46,842 bases of DNA, taken from assembly GCA_900110005.1 (NCBI GenBank), contig FOCC01000013.1, positions 1 through 46,842 on the forward strand. Direction: 5' to 3'. The translations under genes were made by a program, and so were the position numbers. Below, piece after piece: positions 33,213-45,443 of this stretch. The stretch's first letter is position 1. Each line of letters starts with the position of its first letter. The notes below the pieces were generated by a model. The model saw only the letters and a program-made list of their open reading frames with translations. It made no database searches and had not been told where the DNA came from. This DNA is from Ligilactobacillus sp. WC1T17. Lineage in GTDB: Bacteria; Bacillota; Bacilli; Lactobacillales; Lactobacillaceae.

Positions 33213-33433
33213 AATCTCTGCCTCCTTGTTTTTGATAGCTCAATTCTATATTCAATAGAGCCGTTGCCACAAGCAATACATATTAACATCCTCTTATTCA
33301 CGGGCTTTTCACAGACAAATCTCGATTTGTATAACCTCTCTTAACATCTAATCCACTATCTCAAATCGTGACATCTAATCCGAGGTCACAACCTGACACA
33401 CATTTTGCAGTAGATATGTTTACATATAAGAAA
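33213..33433. other. Intergenic, nothing identified
   Basis: Between the XRE gene and the rlmD terminator there is no supported gene or clear site. It is probably scar sequence at the element border. Confidence 0.4.
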
Positions 33434-33487
33434 ACCGGGCTTTTTCAGAAGTCAGGCTTCAAATCTAAATTTCCGAAAAAGCCCGGA
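33434..33487 (-). terminator. Terminator of rlmD
   Basis: CCGGGCTTTTTC / GAAAAAGCCCGG is a 12-base outer stem with an inner helix (GAAGTC/GGCTTC region) and T-rich ends. Confidence 0.75.
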
Positions 33488-33507
33488 AATACGCCACTTT
33501 CTGGCAC

Positions 33508-34890
33508 TTATTTATCTTTTCTTGACATCAAGACTACTGTCTCCACATGCGTTGTCTGTGGGAACTGATCAACTGGTAAAATCGGCTGGGTTACTTCATA
33601 TCCGCGGGATTTAAATTGGCCTAAATCGCGCACCAGTGTGGCCGGATTGCAGGAAATGTAAACAATTTTTTGCGGCTGCATTAAAACAGCACTTTCAATT
33701 AAACTTTCCGTTAGACCTTTTCTGGGTGGATCTACCATGATAACATCCGGTTTAATACCTTTTTCCTGCCAACGGGCCATCCACGATTCAGCGTCTCCTA
33801 ATTCAAATTCAGTATTGTGGGCTAAAAAGTTTCTTTTGGCATTTTCTTTGGCATCTTTAATCGCTTGCGGAACAATTTCCACCCCATACACTTTTTTAGC
33901 ATGCTTGGCCATATTTAAAGAAATCGTACCAATACCACAATAAGCATCAATGACCACTTCTTCACCCGTCAAATGAGCACGCTTAATTGCTTCATTGTAA
34001 AGCTTTTCAGTTTGTGTTGGATTGACTTGGTAAAAGGACTTAGCCCCGATTTCAAAGGTCAAATCGTTTAAGGTATCCGTGATTGTCTCTTTACCCGCTA
34101 AGAGTTTGGTTTCTTGTCCTAAAATAACATTTGTTCTTTTAGGATTGACATTTTGTAAAACACTAACGACATCAGGACAGGTGGCTTGGATTAATTGGGC
34201 AATCTTTTGTCCCTGCCTCAAATCTTTGAGTCTGGTTACTAAAACAACCATGACCTCTTTGGAATAATGGCCTCTGCGAACTAAAATATGCCGGATAACA
34301 CCCGTATTCAATTCTTCATTGTAAGCAGGAACATGATAATCGCGCAAAATATCTCTGACAGCCAGCAATACTTCATCGATTCTTGGATCTTGAATCATGA
34401 AATGCTCAAGCGGCATAAAATCATGGCTATTTTGCTTAAAAAAGCCGATTTCAAGCTTACCATTGACCTTTCTCACAGGAACCTGAGCTTTATTCCGATA
34501 GCCATAAGGAGGGTTTTGCCCTAGGGTAGCTTGAACTTCAATATCGTCTAAATGTGCTTTTTTGAGCAAATCTTGAATCAACTTTTGCTTAAATTTTAGT
34601 TGTGCTTCATATTTTAAATGGCCTAAAGGCGCAATCCCTGTCTGCATATACTTGCGATTTTGGCTTTCAATTCTATCAGGCGATTTTTTAATCAATTCCA
34701 GTAATTTAGCATAGCCGAAATTTTTAGTGGTCTTAGTCACTTTAACTAGTGCAACTTCACCTGGCAAGGTATTCTCGATAAAAAGAGGGTAACCTTCAAC
34801 TTTAGCGACCCCCATCGCTTGATAACTGAGATCTTGGATTTCAACTTCCAACTCTTCTTTATTTTTAACTGGTGCATTAATTCTAGCCAT
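33508..34890 (-). CDS. rlmD: 23S rRNA (uracil-5-)-methyltransferase RlmD/RumA type
   Basis: 460 residues of the TrmA/RumA family. An N-terminal TRAM domain (about 10-65) is followed by the SAM-binding core with VIDAYCGIGTISL, MVDPPRKGL and the catalytic Cys in YISCNPATLVRDL. The iron-sulfur Cys cluster of E. coli RlmD is not seen in the N-terminal half, as is usual for Firmicutes RlmCD-like enzymes, so the target could be U747, U1939 or both. AAGGAG precedes the ATG. In many lactobacilli it follows dagK; here about 700 bases with hairpins and a small gene lie between. Confidence 0.9.
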   Translation of the reverse strand: MARINAPVKNKEELEVEIQDLSYQAMGVAKVEGYPLFIENTLPGEVALVKVTKTTKNFGYAKLLELIKKSPDRIESQNRKYMQTGIAPLGHLKYEAQLKFKQKLIQDLLKKAHLDDIEVQATLGQNPPYGYRNKAQVPVRKVNGKLEIGFFKQNSHDFMPLEHFMIQDPRIDEVLLAVRDILRDYHVPAYNEELNTGVIRHILVRRGHYSKEVMVVLVTRLKDLRQGQKIAQLIQATCPDVVSVLQNVNPKRTNVILGQETKLLAGKETITDTLNDLTFEIGAKSFYQVNPTQTEKLYNEAIKRAHLTGEEVVIDAYCGIGTISLNMAKHAKKVYGVEIVPQAIKDAKENAKRNFLAHNTEFELGDAESWMARWQEKGIKPDVIMVDPPRKGLTESLIESAVLMQPQKIVYISCNPATLVRDLGQFKSRGYEVTQPILPVDQFPQTTHVETVVLMSRKDK

Positions 34891-35007
34891 TTTTTTCTCC
34901 TTGTTAATTCATAACTACTATTATAGCTCAAAAAGAAGGTACATTTAACCCCAAAACGTAAAAGCAGCGTGCTAAAAACAACCGTTATAATTTTACTAAT
35001 TGAACTA

Positions 35008-35075
35008 CCTACGATTAAAATCGTAGGAATCGCGTCACGCGATTACATTACGTGTACATTAAAAAACGATACACG
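35008..35075. repeat. Three consecutive perfect hairpins
   Basis: CCTACGATTAAAATCGTAGG (35008-35027), AATCGCG/CGCGATT (35028-35044) and CGTGTA/TACACG (35051-35075) follow each other with almost no gap. No T-run follows. They resemble the terminal hairpins of IS200/IS605-type elements, here without a transposase gene. 34891-35163 holds no other feature. Confidence 0.5.
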
Positions 35076-35163
35076 CTCCGAACCTAGTTATAATGACTGG
35101 AAATACCGCCACTATAATCACCCTGCCAAGAATCATCCGCATCAATCCGTGCAGGAGCTTTGG

Positions 35164-35364
35164 CTAACTCTGCGGCGTTATGCTGGTATTATTAATTGAA
35201 TTTTCAAAAAGTTTTAACCCCTCATCGCTAATACTTACCGTATCTTTTAACATATTCGCTGACGGCAGGGTTTTTGCAAGGCTTTTTTTACTATACCCCT
35301 TTTGCCGTAAATAATTTTCAATAATGGCTCTTAATTCAAATTGTTTTTCCCACAAAACCTTCAT
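35164..35364 (-). CDS. Small protein of unknown function
   Basis: 66 residues with GGGGAGATG upstream of the ATG: MKVLWEKQFELRAIIENYLR, a lysine-rich turn (QKGYSKKSLAKTL), then an acidic helix (TVSISDEGLKLFENSI). It has no signal peptide or membrane segment. It ends near the hairpin cluster and may be truncated. Not recognised. Confidence 0.45.
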   Translation of the reverse strand: MKVLWEKQFELRAIIENYLRQKGYSKKSLAKTLPSANMLKDTVSISDEGLKLFENSINNTSITPQS

Positions 35365-35557
35365 TTTTTCATCTCCCCAGATATTTTTATGGCGCCCCTT
35401 TGTCCATCCCTGAACATAATCTCCCTTAAATTACGCCATATTTTCTCCAAGGATAATATAGCACATGTTTTTTAAACGGTTGCACAAATAGTTAACCGCT
35501 TAAATCACTACATCCTGTTGGACTTTATTGTGTAAACCACATCGTTTTATATAACAA

Positions 35558-35592
35558 AAAAGCTTTCAAGATTTTTTCTTGAAAGCTTTAAA
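35558..35592 (-). terminator. Terminator of the pcrA-dagK operon
   Basis: AAAGCTTTCAAGA / TCTTGAAAGCTTT with a T-rich loop, then T-run on the minus strand. 35365-35557 shows nothing else. Confidence 0.8.
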
Positions 35593-35601
35593 ATGTGCTT
35601 T

Positions 35602-36636
35602 TTACTTATCTTTATCGCTTAGTTCAAGCTGTTCTTCAGAAAGATTACGCAACTTGTCCACACCTTCGACAAATTGTTCCCTAGCATTTTCTTCGGCAGC
35701 CTCGTCCTTACTTGTAATAGCATCATCAGGAATTTCATCTGTGTTAGCAAAAATTTCTAAGTGCTGCTTATGGTTTTTAAAGATCATTGGAGCATCGCCG
35801 CCATATTCACCATCGATATTAATCATCATCCGGTCTTTTGGTGCTTTAGCGACTACTTTAGAAGTTTTCACATATAAAATTCTTGGATCATTAACATGTT
35901 TACCGCCATTAAAGACCATTTGGATTAATTGTAAGATTTCGAGCAAATTGCTGGTCTTAACAATAATCAAAGTAAATTTACCATCATCAAATGATGCATC
36001 AGGTACGATCTGTTCAAAACCACCCACAGAATTAGTCAAGGCCAAGAAAAACATGGAGGCCATGCCGTCAAAAACACCATCATCGTATTCAAGGCGCATT
36101 TTAACCGGCTTAATTCGCGGCAAGAGTTCAGCTCCCTTAACCAGGTAAGCTAAGTAGCCGAATAATGACTTAATTTCAGAAGGAACCCCATAAGTCAGTT
36201 CCGTCAATAAACCGCCGGCTGCAATATTGACAAAATATTTATCATTGGCCTGGCCAATATCCATTTTGACGGTTTGGCCTTTAGCAATAACCTTCGCAGC
36301 ATCAATCGGACTTTCACGCGGAATTTTCAAAGCACGCGCATAATCATTGGTTGTCCCCGCGGGGATAATCCCTAATCTAGGCCGATGCTTCAAAGGAGCT
36401 AAACCATTAACAACCTCGTTAATCGTACCGTCCCCACCGGCAGCCACAATTAAATTAAAACCTGCCTTAGCAGCTCTTGCAGCTTCATTTTTAGCTGAAT
36501 CTTTTTCGGGGGTCGTGGCATAGGCACTTGTTTCATAACCTGCCCCTTCTAAAATGTTCAAAATATCAACCAAATTATTCTTCATCATTTCCCGCCCAGA
36601 AGTTGGGTTGTAAATAATGCGGCATCTTTTTTGCAT
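35602..36636 (-). CDS. dagK: Diacylglycerol kinase (DgkB-type)
   Basis: 344 residues of the DAGK catalytic family (soluble DgkB, which phosphorylates diacylglycerol from lipoteichoic acid synthesis back to phosphatidic acid). Visible are CRIIYNPTSGREMMK at the N-terminus, the nucleotide loop AAGGDGTINEVVNGL, GIIPAGTTNDYARAL and the late INIDGEYGGDAP. The C-terminal 45 residues are acidic and variable. AGGTGAAAAG precedes the ATG. It is the last gene of the pcrA-ligA-camS-gatCAB-dagK run, 16 bases after gatB. Confidence 0.93.
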   Translation of the reverse strand: MQKRCRIIYNPTSGREMMKNNLVDILNILEGAGYETSAYATTPEKDSAKNEAARAAKAGFNLIVAAGGDGTINEVVNGLAPLKHRPRLGIIPAGTTNDYARALKIPRESPIDAAKVIAKGQTVKMDIGQANDKYFVNIAAGGLLTELTYGVPSEIKSLFGYLAYLVKGAELLPRIKPVKMRLEYDDGVFDGMASMFFLALTNSVGGFEQIVPDASFDDGKFTLIIVKTSNLLEILQLIQMVFNGGKHVNDPRILYVKTSKVVAKAPKDRMMINIDGEYGGDAPMIFKNHKQHLEIFANTDEIPDDAITSKDEAAEENAREQFVEGVDKLRNLSEEQLELSDKDK

Positions 36637-36652
36637 CTTTTCACCTCAAAAA

Positions 36653-38086
36653 TTAGCGGGCGTTCAAGCTGGCCATGAGCAGCTTATTAACCACCTTAGG
36701 GTTAGCCTTACCGCGTGTTTGCTTCATAATAGCACCAACTAAGAAACCAACAGCACGATCTTTACCATTCTTAAAATCAATGATTGATTGTTCATTGTTA
36801 TCCAAGACTTCATCAATAATCGGCTGCAATTTAACTGGATCAGACAATTGAACCATGCCTTTAGCTTCAACCCAAGCTTTAGGTTCAGTATCATTGGTGA
36901 TAATTTCTTTGAAGACCTTTTTGGCGATCTTAGAAGAAATCGTTTCATCTTCAATCAATTGAATCATTGTTGCCAGATGTGCGGGTGTCAAAGCTGTTTT
37001 AGCCAATTCAACTTTATTAGCATTCAAATAAGCTGAAACTTCACCCATCAGCCAGTTGGCAGCTAACTTGGCATCAGCTCCGGCAGCTACGGTTGCTTCA
37101 TAGAAATCAGACATTTCCTTGGTTTGTGTCAAAACGCCGGCGTCATATTCTGGGATACCCCATTCATTGACATAACGCTTACGTCTTACATCAGGCATTT
37201 CTGGAATGGAAGCTTTGACTTCTTGGATCCAATCGTCCGAAATATGGATTGGCGGCAAATCTGGTTCTGGGAAGTAACGGTAATCGCTGGCACCTTCCTT
37301 GACACGCATCAAGATAGTCGTCCCCGTTGGTACATCGAAACGACGGGTTTCTTGTTGAACTTTACCACCGGCCATCAATACTTTAGCTTGGCGCTTAGCT
37401 TCGTATTCCAAACCTTTTTTGACGTGTTCAAAGGAGTTTAAGTTCTTCATTTCTGTCTTAGTGCCGAATTTATCAGAACCGACCGGACGTACAGAAATGT
37501 TAACGTCCGCCCGCATGGAACCTTCTTCCATCTTAACGTCAGAAACGCCGGTAAATTGGATAATTTGGCGTAATCTGGTCAAGTAAGCATAAGCTTCATC
37601 AGGAGAAGCAATGTCTGGTTTAGAGACAATTTCAATTAATGGTGTACCTTGACGGTTTAAATCGACATAAGAATAGCCGTCTGGATTGTGGGTATTTTTA
37701 CCTGCATCTTCTTCAACGTGCATTTCTTCAATCCCGATTTTCTTTTTAGTACCATCTTCCAATTCGATTTCAAGCCAGCCATCATGGGCAATTGGTGTAT
37801 CAGATTGGGTAATTTGGTAAGCTTTAGGATTGTCAGGGTAGAAATAATTTTTGCGGTCAAAGTGAATATCTTTTCTGATTTCACAATTTAAAGCCAAAGC
37901 AGCCCGCATCCCAAATTCCAAAGCGCCCTTGTTAACTTGTGGCAAAACACCCGGATAGCCCCAGTCGATAACATTCGTGTTGGTATTTGGTTCAGCCCCA
38001 TAGACAACCGGCGCTGGTGAGTAGGCCTTTGAGTTGGTTTTTAATTCGATGTGGACTTCAAGTCCGATAGTTGTTTCAAAATTCAT
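36653..38086 (-). CDS. gatB: Asp-tRNA(Asn)/Glu-tRNA(Gln) amidotransferase subunit B
   Basis: 477 residues. The GatB catalytic cradle opens with [17 protein letters not shown], with [34 protein letters not shown] and the [14 protein letters not shown] strand. The C-terminal YqeY-like tail (about 325-477) binds tRNA. With GatC and GatA it converts Glu-tRNA(Gln) to Gln-tRNA(Gln). The ATG overlaps the gatA stop by one base. Confidence 0.97.
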   Translation of the reverse strand: MNFETTIGLEVHIELKTNSKAYSPAPVVYGAEPNTNTNVIDWGYPGVLPQVNKGALEFGMRAALALNCEIRKDIHFDRKNYFYPDNPKAYQITQSDTPIAHDGWLEIELEDGTKKKIGIEEMHVEEDAGKNTHNPDGYSYVDLNRQGTPLIEIVSKPDIASPDEAYAYLTRLRQIIQFTGVSDVKMEEGSMRADVNISVRPVGSDKFGTKTEMKNLNSFEHVKKGLEYEAKRQAKVLMAGGKVQQETRRFDVPTGTTILMRVKEGASDYRYFPEPDLPPIHISDDWIQEVKASIPEMPDVRRKRYVNEWGIPEYDAGVLTQTKEMSDFYEATVAAGADAKLAANWLMGEVSAYLNANKVELAKTALTPAHLATMIQLIEDETISSKIAKKVFKEIITNDTEPKAWVEAKGMVQLSDPVKLQPIIDEVLDNNEQSIIDFKNGKDRAVGFLVGAIMKQTRGKANPKVVNKLLMASLNAR

Positions 38087-39549
38087 TAATTTTGACCTCC
38101 AATCACAGGAAATGCCTTGTGGAAATCAGTAGCTTGTTCAAAGGCAAATCCTGCCTTGTACATTGTATCTTCTCTAAATCGTGGTGCAATGAGTTGTAAA
38201 CCAATTGGCATCTTATGACTGAAGCCTGCTGGAAGCGACATCCCAGGTAAACCAGCTAAGTTAACCGGAATTGTCAAAATATCATTCATATACATTGTCA
38301 CAGGGTCGTCGATTCTTTCACCCAAGCCATAAGCAGTCGTTGGGGTAGTTGGTCCGATAATCAAATCGTAATTTGCAAAAACATTTTCAAAATCACGGCA
38401 AATCAAGGTTCTTACTTGAGCTGCTTTCTTGAAGAAGGCATCATAAGTCCCGGCTGAAAGGGAGAAAGTCCCCAGCATAATCCGGCGTTTTACTTCATCG
38501 CCAAAGCCTTCGGAACGTGATTTAACATAAACATCTTCCAAATTCTTGACATCGTCTGCTCTAAAGCCATAACGAATACCGTCAAAACGTTGTAAGTTAG
38601 AAGAAGCTTCAGAAGAGGCAATGATATAGTAAACTGGTACCCCATACTTGCTATAAGGCAAGGAAACTTCATCCACCGTAGCGCCTAATTTTTCAAAAGT
38701 CTTAATCGCGTCTTTAACAGCAGCTTGAATATCCGCGTCAACACCTTCGCTGAAGTATTCCTTAGGCACAGCAATCCGCATACCCTTAACGCCTTGATCA
38801 ATACCTTGTGTGAAATCAGGAACTTCTTTAGCAGATGACGTAAAATCACGACTGTCATGTCCACTGATAGCATTTAACATCAGAGCATTATCATAAACGT
38901 TGCGGGTCAAAGGTCCAATTTGATCCATGCTGGAAGCAAAAGCAATTAACCCAAAGCGGGAAACGCGGCCATACGTTGGCTTAACCCCGACAATTCCGTT
39001 AAAGGCAGCCGGTTGACGGATGGAACCACCGGTATCAGAACCCAAAGCTGCTAAAACTTGCCCGGAAGCAACTGCAGCAGCTGATCCGCCAGACGATCCA
39101 CCAGGCACCTTGGTTTGGTCCCAAGCATTCTTTGTCTTTTTAAAAGTACTGGTTTCAGTGGAACTGCCCATGGCAAATTCATCCATGTTAAGTTTGCCGA
39201 CTGTAATCATCCCTGCTTCATCCAACTTATCCATCACAGTCGCATTGTAGATAGGATTGAAGTTATAAAGCATCTTGCTGGCAGCTGTTGTCGTCAAGCC
39301 TTTAGTAACAATATTATCTTTAATACCAACAGGAATCCCGTCTAAAACATTGTCTTGGTTGACGCCGCGGGCATCAATTGCCTGAGCTTTTTTGACAGCT
39401 TTTTCTTCATTTAAAGCCAAAAAGGCATCAATTTTTTGATCACGGTCTTTGATGGTGGCAAAAGTTTCTTGGGTGAGTTCTTCAACACTCAAATCTTTCT
39501 TAACTAAAGCTTCGTGCACGCCTTTTAAATCAGTTTTAAAGTAATCCAT
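38086..39549 (-). CDS. gatA: Aspartyl/glutamyl-tRNA amidotransferase subunit A
   Basis: 487 residues of the amidase signature family; it releases ammonia from glutamine for GatB. The catalytic Lys-Ser-Ser residues lie in [11 protein letters not shown] and in [15 protein letters not shown] with [13 protein letters not shown]. Later motifs ([24 protein letters not shown]) are intact. The start overlaps the gatC stop by one base. GatA is the core of the heterotrimer that lacks function alone. Confidence 0.97.
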   Translation of the reverse strand: MDYFKTDLKGVHEALVKKDLSVEELTQETFATIKDRDQKIDAFLALNEEKAVKKAQAIDARGVNQDNVLDGIPVGIKDNIVTKGLTTTAASKMLYNFNPIYNATVMDKLDEAGMITVGKLNMDEFAMGSSTETSTFKKTKNAWDQTKVPGGSSGGSAAAVASGQVLAALGSDTGGSIRQPAAFNGIVGVKPTYGRVSRFGLIAFASSMDQIGPLTRNVYDNALMLNAISGHDSRDFTSSAKEVPDFTQGIDQGVKGMRIAVPKEYFSEGVDADIQAAVKDAIKTFEKLGATVDEVSLPYSKYGVPVYYIIASSEASSNLQRFDGIRYGFRADDVKNLEDVYVKSRSEGFGDEVKRRIMLGTFSLSAGTYDAFFKKAAQVRTLICRDFENVFANYDLIIGPTTPTTAYGLGERIDDPVTMYMNDILTIPVNLAGLPGMSLPAGFSHKMPIGLQLIAPRFREDTMYKAGFAFEQATDFHKAFPVIGGQN

Positions 39550-39851
39550 TAAGCTTCCTCACTTTCATCGATAATGGCTGGAACCTTGATGAGACCATCT
39601 TGATGTTCAGGCACATTTTCCATTAATAAGTCGCGGTCTGTTCCTTTAACCGCCACATCTTCACGCATCACATTGGTTGCATCAGTCACAGTTGAAGTCA
39701 CAGGAACACCTGTCGTATCAACTTCTTGTAACTGTTCAACCATATCGATGATTGCATCCATTTGGCCGGTGAATTTTTGCAATTCTTCGTCGGTAAATTT
39801 GAGCTTTGCTAAGGAAGCTACGTGCTCAACTTCATTTGCAGTAATTGCCAT
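39549..39851 (-). CDS. gatC: Aspartyl/glutamyl-tRNA amidotransferase subunit C
   Basis: 100 residues, typical length. GatC wraps GatA and GatB and stabilises them. It begins [20 protein letters not shown] and has the central [16 protein letters not shown] with the late [13 protein letters not shown]. It lies 68 bases after camS, the largest gap in this operon. Confidence 0.95.
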   Translation of the reverse strand: MAITANEVEHVASLAKLKFTDEELQKFTGQMDAIIDMVEQLQEVDTTGVPVTSTVTDATNVMREDVAVKGTDRDLLMENVPEHQDGLIKVPAIIDESEEA

Positions 39852-39919
39852 CTTTATCCCTCTTTTTCATCTAGTTATTATTATTTTAATCGATTATCTT
39901 AAATTTATAAAGTATCTAA

Positions 39920-41079
39920 TTAGTAACTGTTAAAGACATGGGTGTAGTAAGTCGAATCATCCGCGTCTCGTGACAAGAACGACTGTACTGTTCCATCAGA
40001 ACCCTTGACCGTAATGTCAACCGGAATCCCTGACGGCAGGTAGGTTTTAGCCATTTGCGCAACAAATTGGGTAAAACTGGTGATTTCAGTAGTGCTATAG
40101 AACTGGGTTGAAATATTAACATGCATCCCCTGCATGGTCTTACCCTTATATTGTGCTTGAGCCGTCACACCTGCTAAGTTAGGGAAGAAACTTTGGGTTT
40201 TATTCTTGAAACTTTCAAATGACGTTTCATCATTTGAATTAGGCAGACTGGAGGTATCGGTTGCGGGGAAAACCACGCTTTTGACATCCGTATCCGTCCA
40301 AGAACCAATAGAGGTACCAGAACTGCTCAAAGTATAAGCATAAAACGACCCGCCAACTAAACTGTCATTTGGTGCTTGTTTATACATACAGATTAAAATC
40401 GGAATATTATTGCCTACCGCTGATTTTTGTCTTAAACGAGCTAAGACGGTAGCTGCTACCTTTTTCCCTTCAGCCACCATGGTTGCATTGGAAATGGTGG
40501 TGGTATAAGTAGCACCATATTCAACTTTTTGATAGTAATCCTTTTGGTTCATCCCAATCCCAATGGTAATGCCAGCCAAAGTCAAACTGCCATTTTTTTC
40601 CTGCATGTAATCTTGTTCTTCAATCTGCTGAACATAAATCGGATTACGCTTATCAGCATCGGTTTTTCCGTTATCAACGGGGTTTAAGCCATCGGGGTTA
40701 CTGTTTGATTTGCGGTCCAGCCAGTTGATAAGCGTGGCCTTATTTAAAATCTGTCCTTCTCTAAAAATATAATTCTTCGTAGAAAATTGTTCTTTGGATA
40801 AATTAGTCAATCCCGCTTCAAAACTCTTTAAATTGAGAATATTTTCAGAATTTTGATAGACCCCAATCCCACGAGCTTTGTTGGTCAAATAGCGGCCGTT
40901 TTTAATAACCCCTTGATAATAAGTACTATCGGTTTGACCGGTGGTTTGATAGCCTTTTTTGCTAGTTGTCGTCGTTTGGCTGGTCGTTCCTCCTGACGTT
41001 GCTTGGCCTAAATTGCCGCAAGCAGTTAAAAGCAGGGCTGTTGCACACATAACCGCTGCAACCAGTTTTTTCTTCATCA

Positions 41080-41080
<1 letters not shown>
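39920..41080 (-). CDS. camS: CamS-family lipoprotein
   Basis: 386 residues with a lipoprotein signal (LLLTAC, Cys21) and a low-complexity Thr/Ser linker (about 28-50). The body is of the CamS family, named from the enterococcal sex pheromone cAM373 precursor whose signal peptide is processed to the pheromone. Visible features are ARGIGVYQNSENILNLKSFE, INWLDRKSNSNPDGLNP and TLAGITIGIGMN. Its standing place is between ligA and gatC in Firmicutes. The cell-surface function is unknown. It starts on the last base of the ligA stop. Confidence 0.92.
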
Positions 41081-43101
<2,021 letters not shown>

Positions 43102-45321
43102 CTAAATTTTGGTGATTGGTGCAAAAGCAGCTAAAAGACGTTTAATGCCCTTGCCGGCAAAAGCAACGTCTAATTCCATGCTTTCACCCTGACCGTTAAC
43201 TTTAACGACCGTTCCCTGGCCCCAAGCTTTATGCTGCACCTTATCGCCCACATTCCACGTCTTTTTGTCAGCACCTGTTGTTTGCTGCGAAACTGTAGTC
43301 TTCTTAATAAAAGGCTTGTCAAATGGATGTGCTTCAAAGGTTTGTGTTTTAGCTGGGCTGACAACTTCATTAGCTTCGTCAAGCAAGCTATCGGAAATTT
43401 CACCGATAAAACGCGAAGCGCTATTTTGCTGAGTACGACCATAAAGCATCCGTGAAAAAGCATTGGTGAGGTATAATTTTTCCTCAGCTCGAGTAATTCC
43501 CACATAAGCCAAGCGACGCTCTTCTTCGAGCTGCGTTTCATCAGCAACAGCGCGGCCTAGTGGGAAAATGCCTTCTTCCATCCCTACTAAAAAGACGACT
43601 GGAAATTCCAAGCCTTTAGCCGCATGCAGTGTCATCAAGGTCACGACATCATCGGTTTCATCAACCCCATCTTGATCAGATACCAAGGCTAAATCAGCTA
43701 AAAAGTCAATAAAAGGATCGCTATCTTCATTTTCCGGTTCCCATGTTTCATCAAATTGTTTAGTAACCGTCAAAAATTCACGCAAGTTTTCTAAGCGTCC
43801 TTGTGCTTCCAAATTATCAGCATCTTCTAAAGCCTTTTGATAGCCGGTCTGCTTTAAGATTTCTTCCGTCATTTCTGTGACCGACAATTTTTCTTCCTGT
43901 TGCTTGAATTTTTCCAGCATATCGCAAAAAGCTGCAATTTTGTTGCCGGTCCGCGCCGGAATATCCGTCAGCACAATATTTTTACCGGCATCAAATAGAG
44001 ACATCCCATGCATATCAGCGAAAGTTTGCAATTTGGCCATTGATGTAGCTCCAATCCCGCGTTTGGGTTCGTTAACCACCCGCATAAAAGACATCGAATC
44101 ATGCGGATTTGAAGCTAAGCGCAGGTAAGCTAAAATGTCCATAATTTCCTTGCGGTCATAAAAACGGTGGGCTCCCACTAATTTATAAGGAATATTGGTC
44201 TTCACAAATGTTTCTTCCAACGTTCTTGACTGGGCGTTTGTTCGGTACAAAATGGCAAAGTCGCGGTAATTACGGCCTTGTTTAAGTCCCGCTTGAATTT
44301 GTTTAACCACAAAAGCTCCTTCATCGTTAGCATTTTGCGCCCGATAATAGGTAATTTTATCGCCTTCATTATTTTGCGTCCACAAAGTTTTGGCCTGTCT
44401 TTCCAAATTATGCTCAATCACTTCGTTGGCAGCTTGCAGGATAACCTTGGTAGAACGGTAATTTTGTTCCAATTTGATGACAGTCGCATCAGGATAATCC
44501 TGTTCAAAATTCATAATATTTTTCATATTAGCACCCCGCCAACCGTAAATACTTTGGTCGGCGTCCCCTACAACACACAGGTTGCGATAACCTTGCGCTA
44601 ACATATTGACCAAGCGGTATTGTGCTTCGTTGGTATCTTGATATTCATCGACATGAATATAGTGGAACTTACGTTGATAATATCCTAAAGTATCATCATC
44701 TTGTTCAAACAATTGAATCGTCTTCATAATCAGATCATCAAAATCCATGGTTTGATTTTTGTGCAATTCTTCTTGATAAATCTTATAGGCATTGGCAATG
44801 TTTTCCGCCATAAAATCTTTTTCCATCTGAGCTTTTTTCAAAGCTGTCTCAGGTTCGATGAGGTCATTTTTCCAATTCGAAATCGCAGCTAAGAAAGTGC
44901 GCGGATCAAACTGCTTGGTGTCAAGATTTAAGGTATCAGCTACAATGTGCTTCATCAAAGTCTTCTGTTCACTAGGGCTGCCAATCGTAAATGAGCGGCT
45001 AAAACCGATTTTTTCAGCATCTCGACGCAAAATGCGCACACACAGAGCGTGGAACGTTGAAACCCATACATCCTGCGAACCTTCACCAACGAGTTTATCA
45101 ATTCTTTCCCGCATTTCTTTAGCAGCTTTATTGGTAAAGGTAATCGCTAAAATATTCCAAGGGTTGACATTTTCATGTTCAATTAAATAAGCTACACGAT
45201 GCGTTAAAACACGCGTTTTGCCACTGCCGGCACCTGCCATAATAAGCAGCGGACCTTCAGTACACATCACCGCTTCTGACTGCTTGTCATTCATCCCGCT
45301 CAATAAATTATTTTGCGTCAC
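43102..45321 (-). CDS. pcrA: ATP-dependent DNA helicase PcrA (UvrD family)
   Basis: 739 residues. Superfamily 1A helicase with Walker A LIMAGAGSGKTRVL, motif Ia NILAITFTNKAAKEM, motif II HVDEYQDTNEAQ, motif III GDADQSIYGWRGA, and motifs V/VI (VTLMTLHAAKGLEFPVV; RRLAYVGITRAEEKLY). The C-terminal Tudor-like RNA polymerase-binding tail ends the protein (NVGDKVQHKAWGQGTVV). The start is GTG 45321, because AGAGAGG lies about nine bases before it; an in-frame TTG at 45330 would leave almost no spacing. It acts in repair and rolling-circle replication. It is the first gene of the operon. Confidence 0.95.
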   Translation of the reverse strand: MTQNNLLSGMNDKQSEAVMCTEGPLLIMAGAGSGKTRVLTHRVAYLIEHENVNPWNILAITFTNKAAKEMRERIDKLVGEGSQDVWVSTFHALCVRILRRDAEKIGFSRSFTIGSPSEQKTLMKHIVADTLNLDTKQFDPRTFLAAISNWKNDLIEPETALKKAQMEKDFMAENIANAYKIYQEELHKNQTMDFDDLIMKTIQLFEQDDDTLGYYQRKFHYIHVDEYQDTNEAQYRLVNMLAQGYRNLCVVGDADQSIYGWRGANMKNIMNFEQDYPDATVIKLEQNYRSTKVILQAANEVIEHNLERQAKTLWTQNNEGDKITYYRAQNANDEGAFVVKQIQAGLKQGRNYRDFAILYRTNAQSRTLEETFVKTNIPYKLVGAHRFYDRKEIMDILAYLRLASNPHDSMSFMRVVNEPKRGIGATSMAKLQTFADMHGMSLFDAGKNIVLTDIPARTGNKIAAFCDMLEKFKQQEEKLSVTEMTEEILKQTGYQKALEDADNLEAQGRLENLREFLTVTKQFDETWEPENEDSDPFIDFLADLALVSDQDGVDETDDVVTLMTLHAAKGLEFPVVFLVGMEEGIFPLGRAVADETQLEEERRLAYVGITRAEEKLYLTNAFSRMLYGRTQQNSASRFIGEISDSLLDEANEVVSPAKTQTFEAHPFDKPFIKKTTVSQQTTGADKKTWNVGDKVQHKAWGQGTVVKVNGQGESMELDVAFAGKGIKRLLAAFAPITKI

Positions 45322-45359
45322 CTTGTTCAATCCTCTCTAAAAATAATCAATCATTTCTT

Positions 45360-45365
45360 ATTATA
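45360..45365 (-). promoter_or_regulatory. -10 element of the pcrA operon
   Basis: TATAAT on the minus strand, about 40 bases before the pcrA start; a good -35 is not visible. Confidence 0.45.
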
Positions 45366-45408
45366 GCAAAAAAGCCCTCTAACTTCTTTTAAAATTAACT
45401 AAAAACAA

Positions 45409-45443
45409 AAAGCCTGGACCAAGTAGGTCCAAGCTTATTTTTA
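45409..45443 (-). terminator. Terminator of the purK-like gene
   Basis: AAGCTTGGACC / GGTCCAGGCTTTTT-type stem with loop TACTT on the minus strand, between the purK-like gene and pcrA. Confidence 0.75.

Noticed and set aside
34969-35199. Plus-strand open frame overlapping the hairpin triplet
   Set aside because: Its first half is made of the hairpins and no ribosome site precedes it. Only the tail looks protein-like and it could not be assigned.
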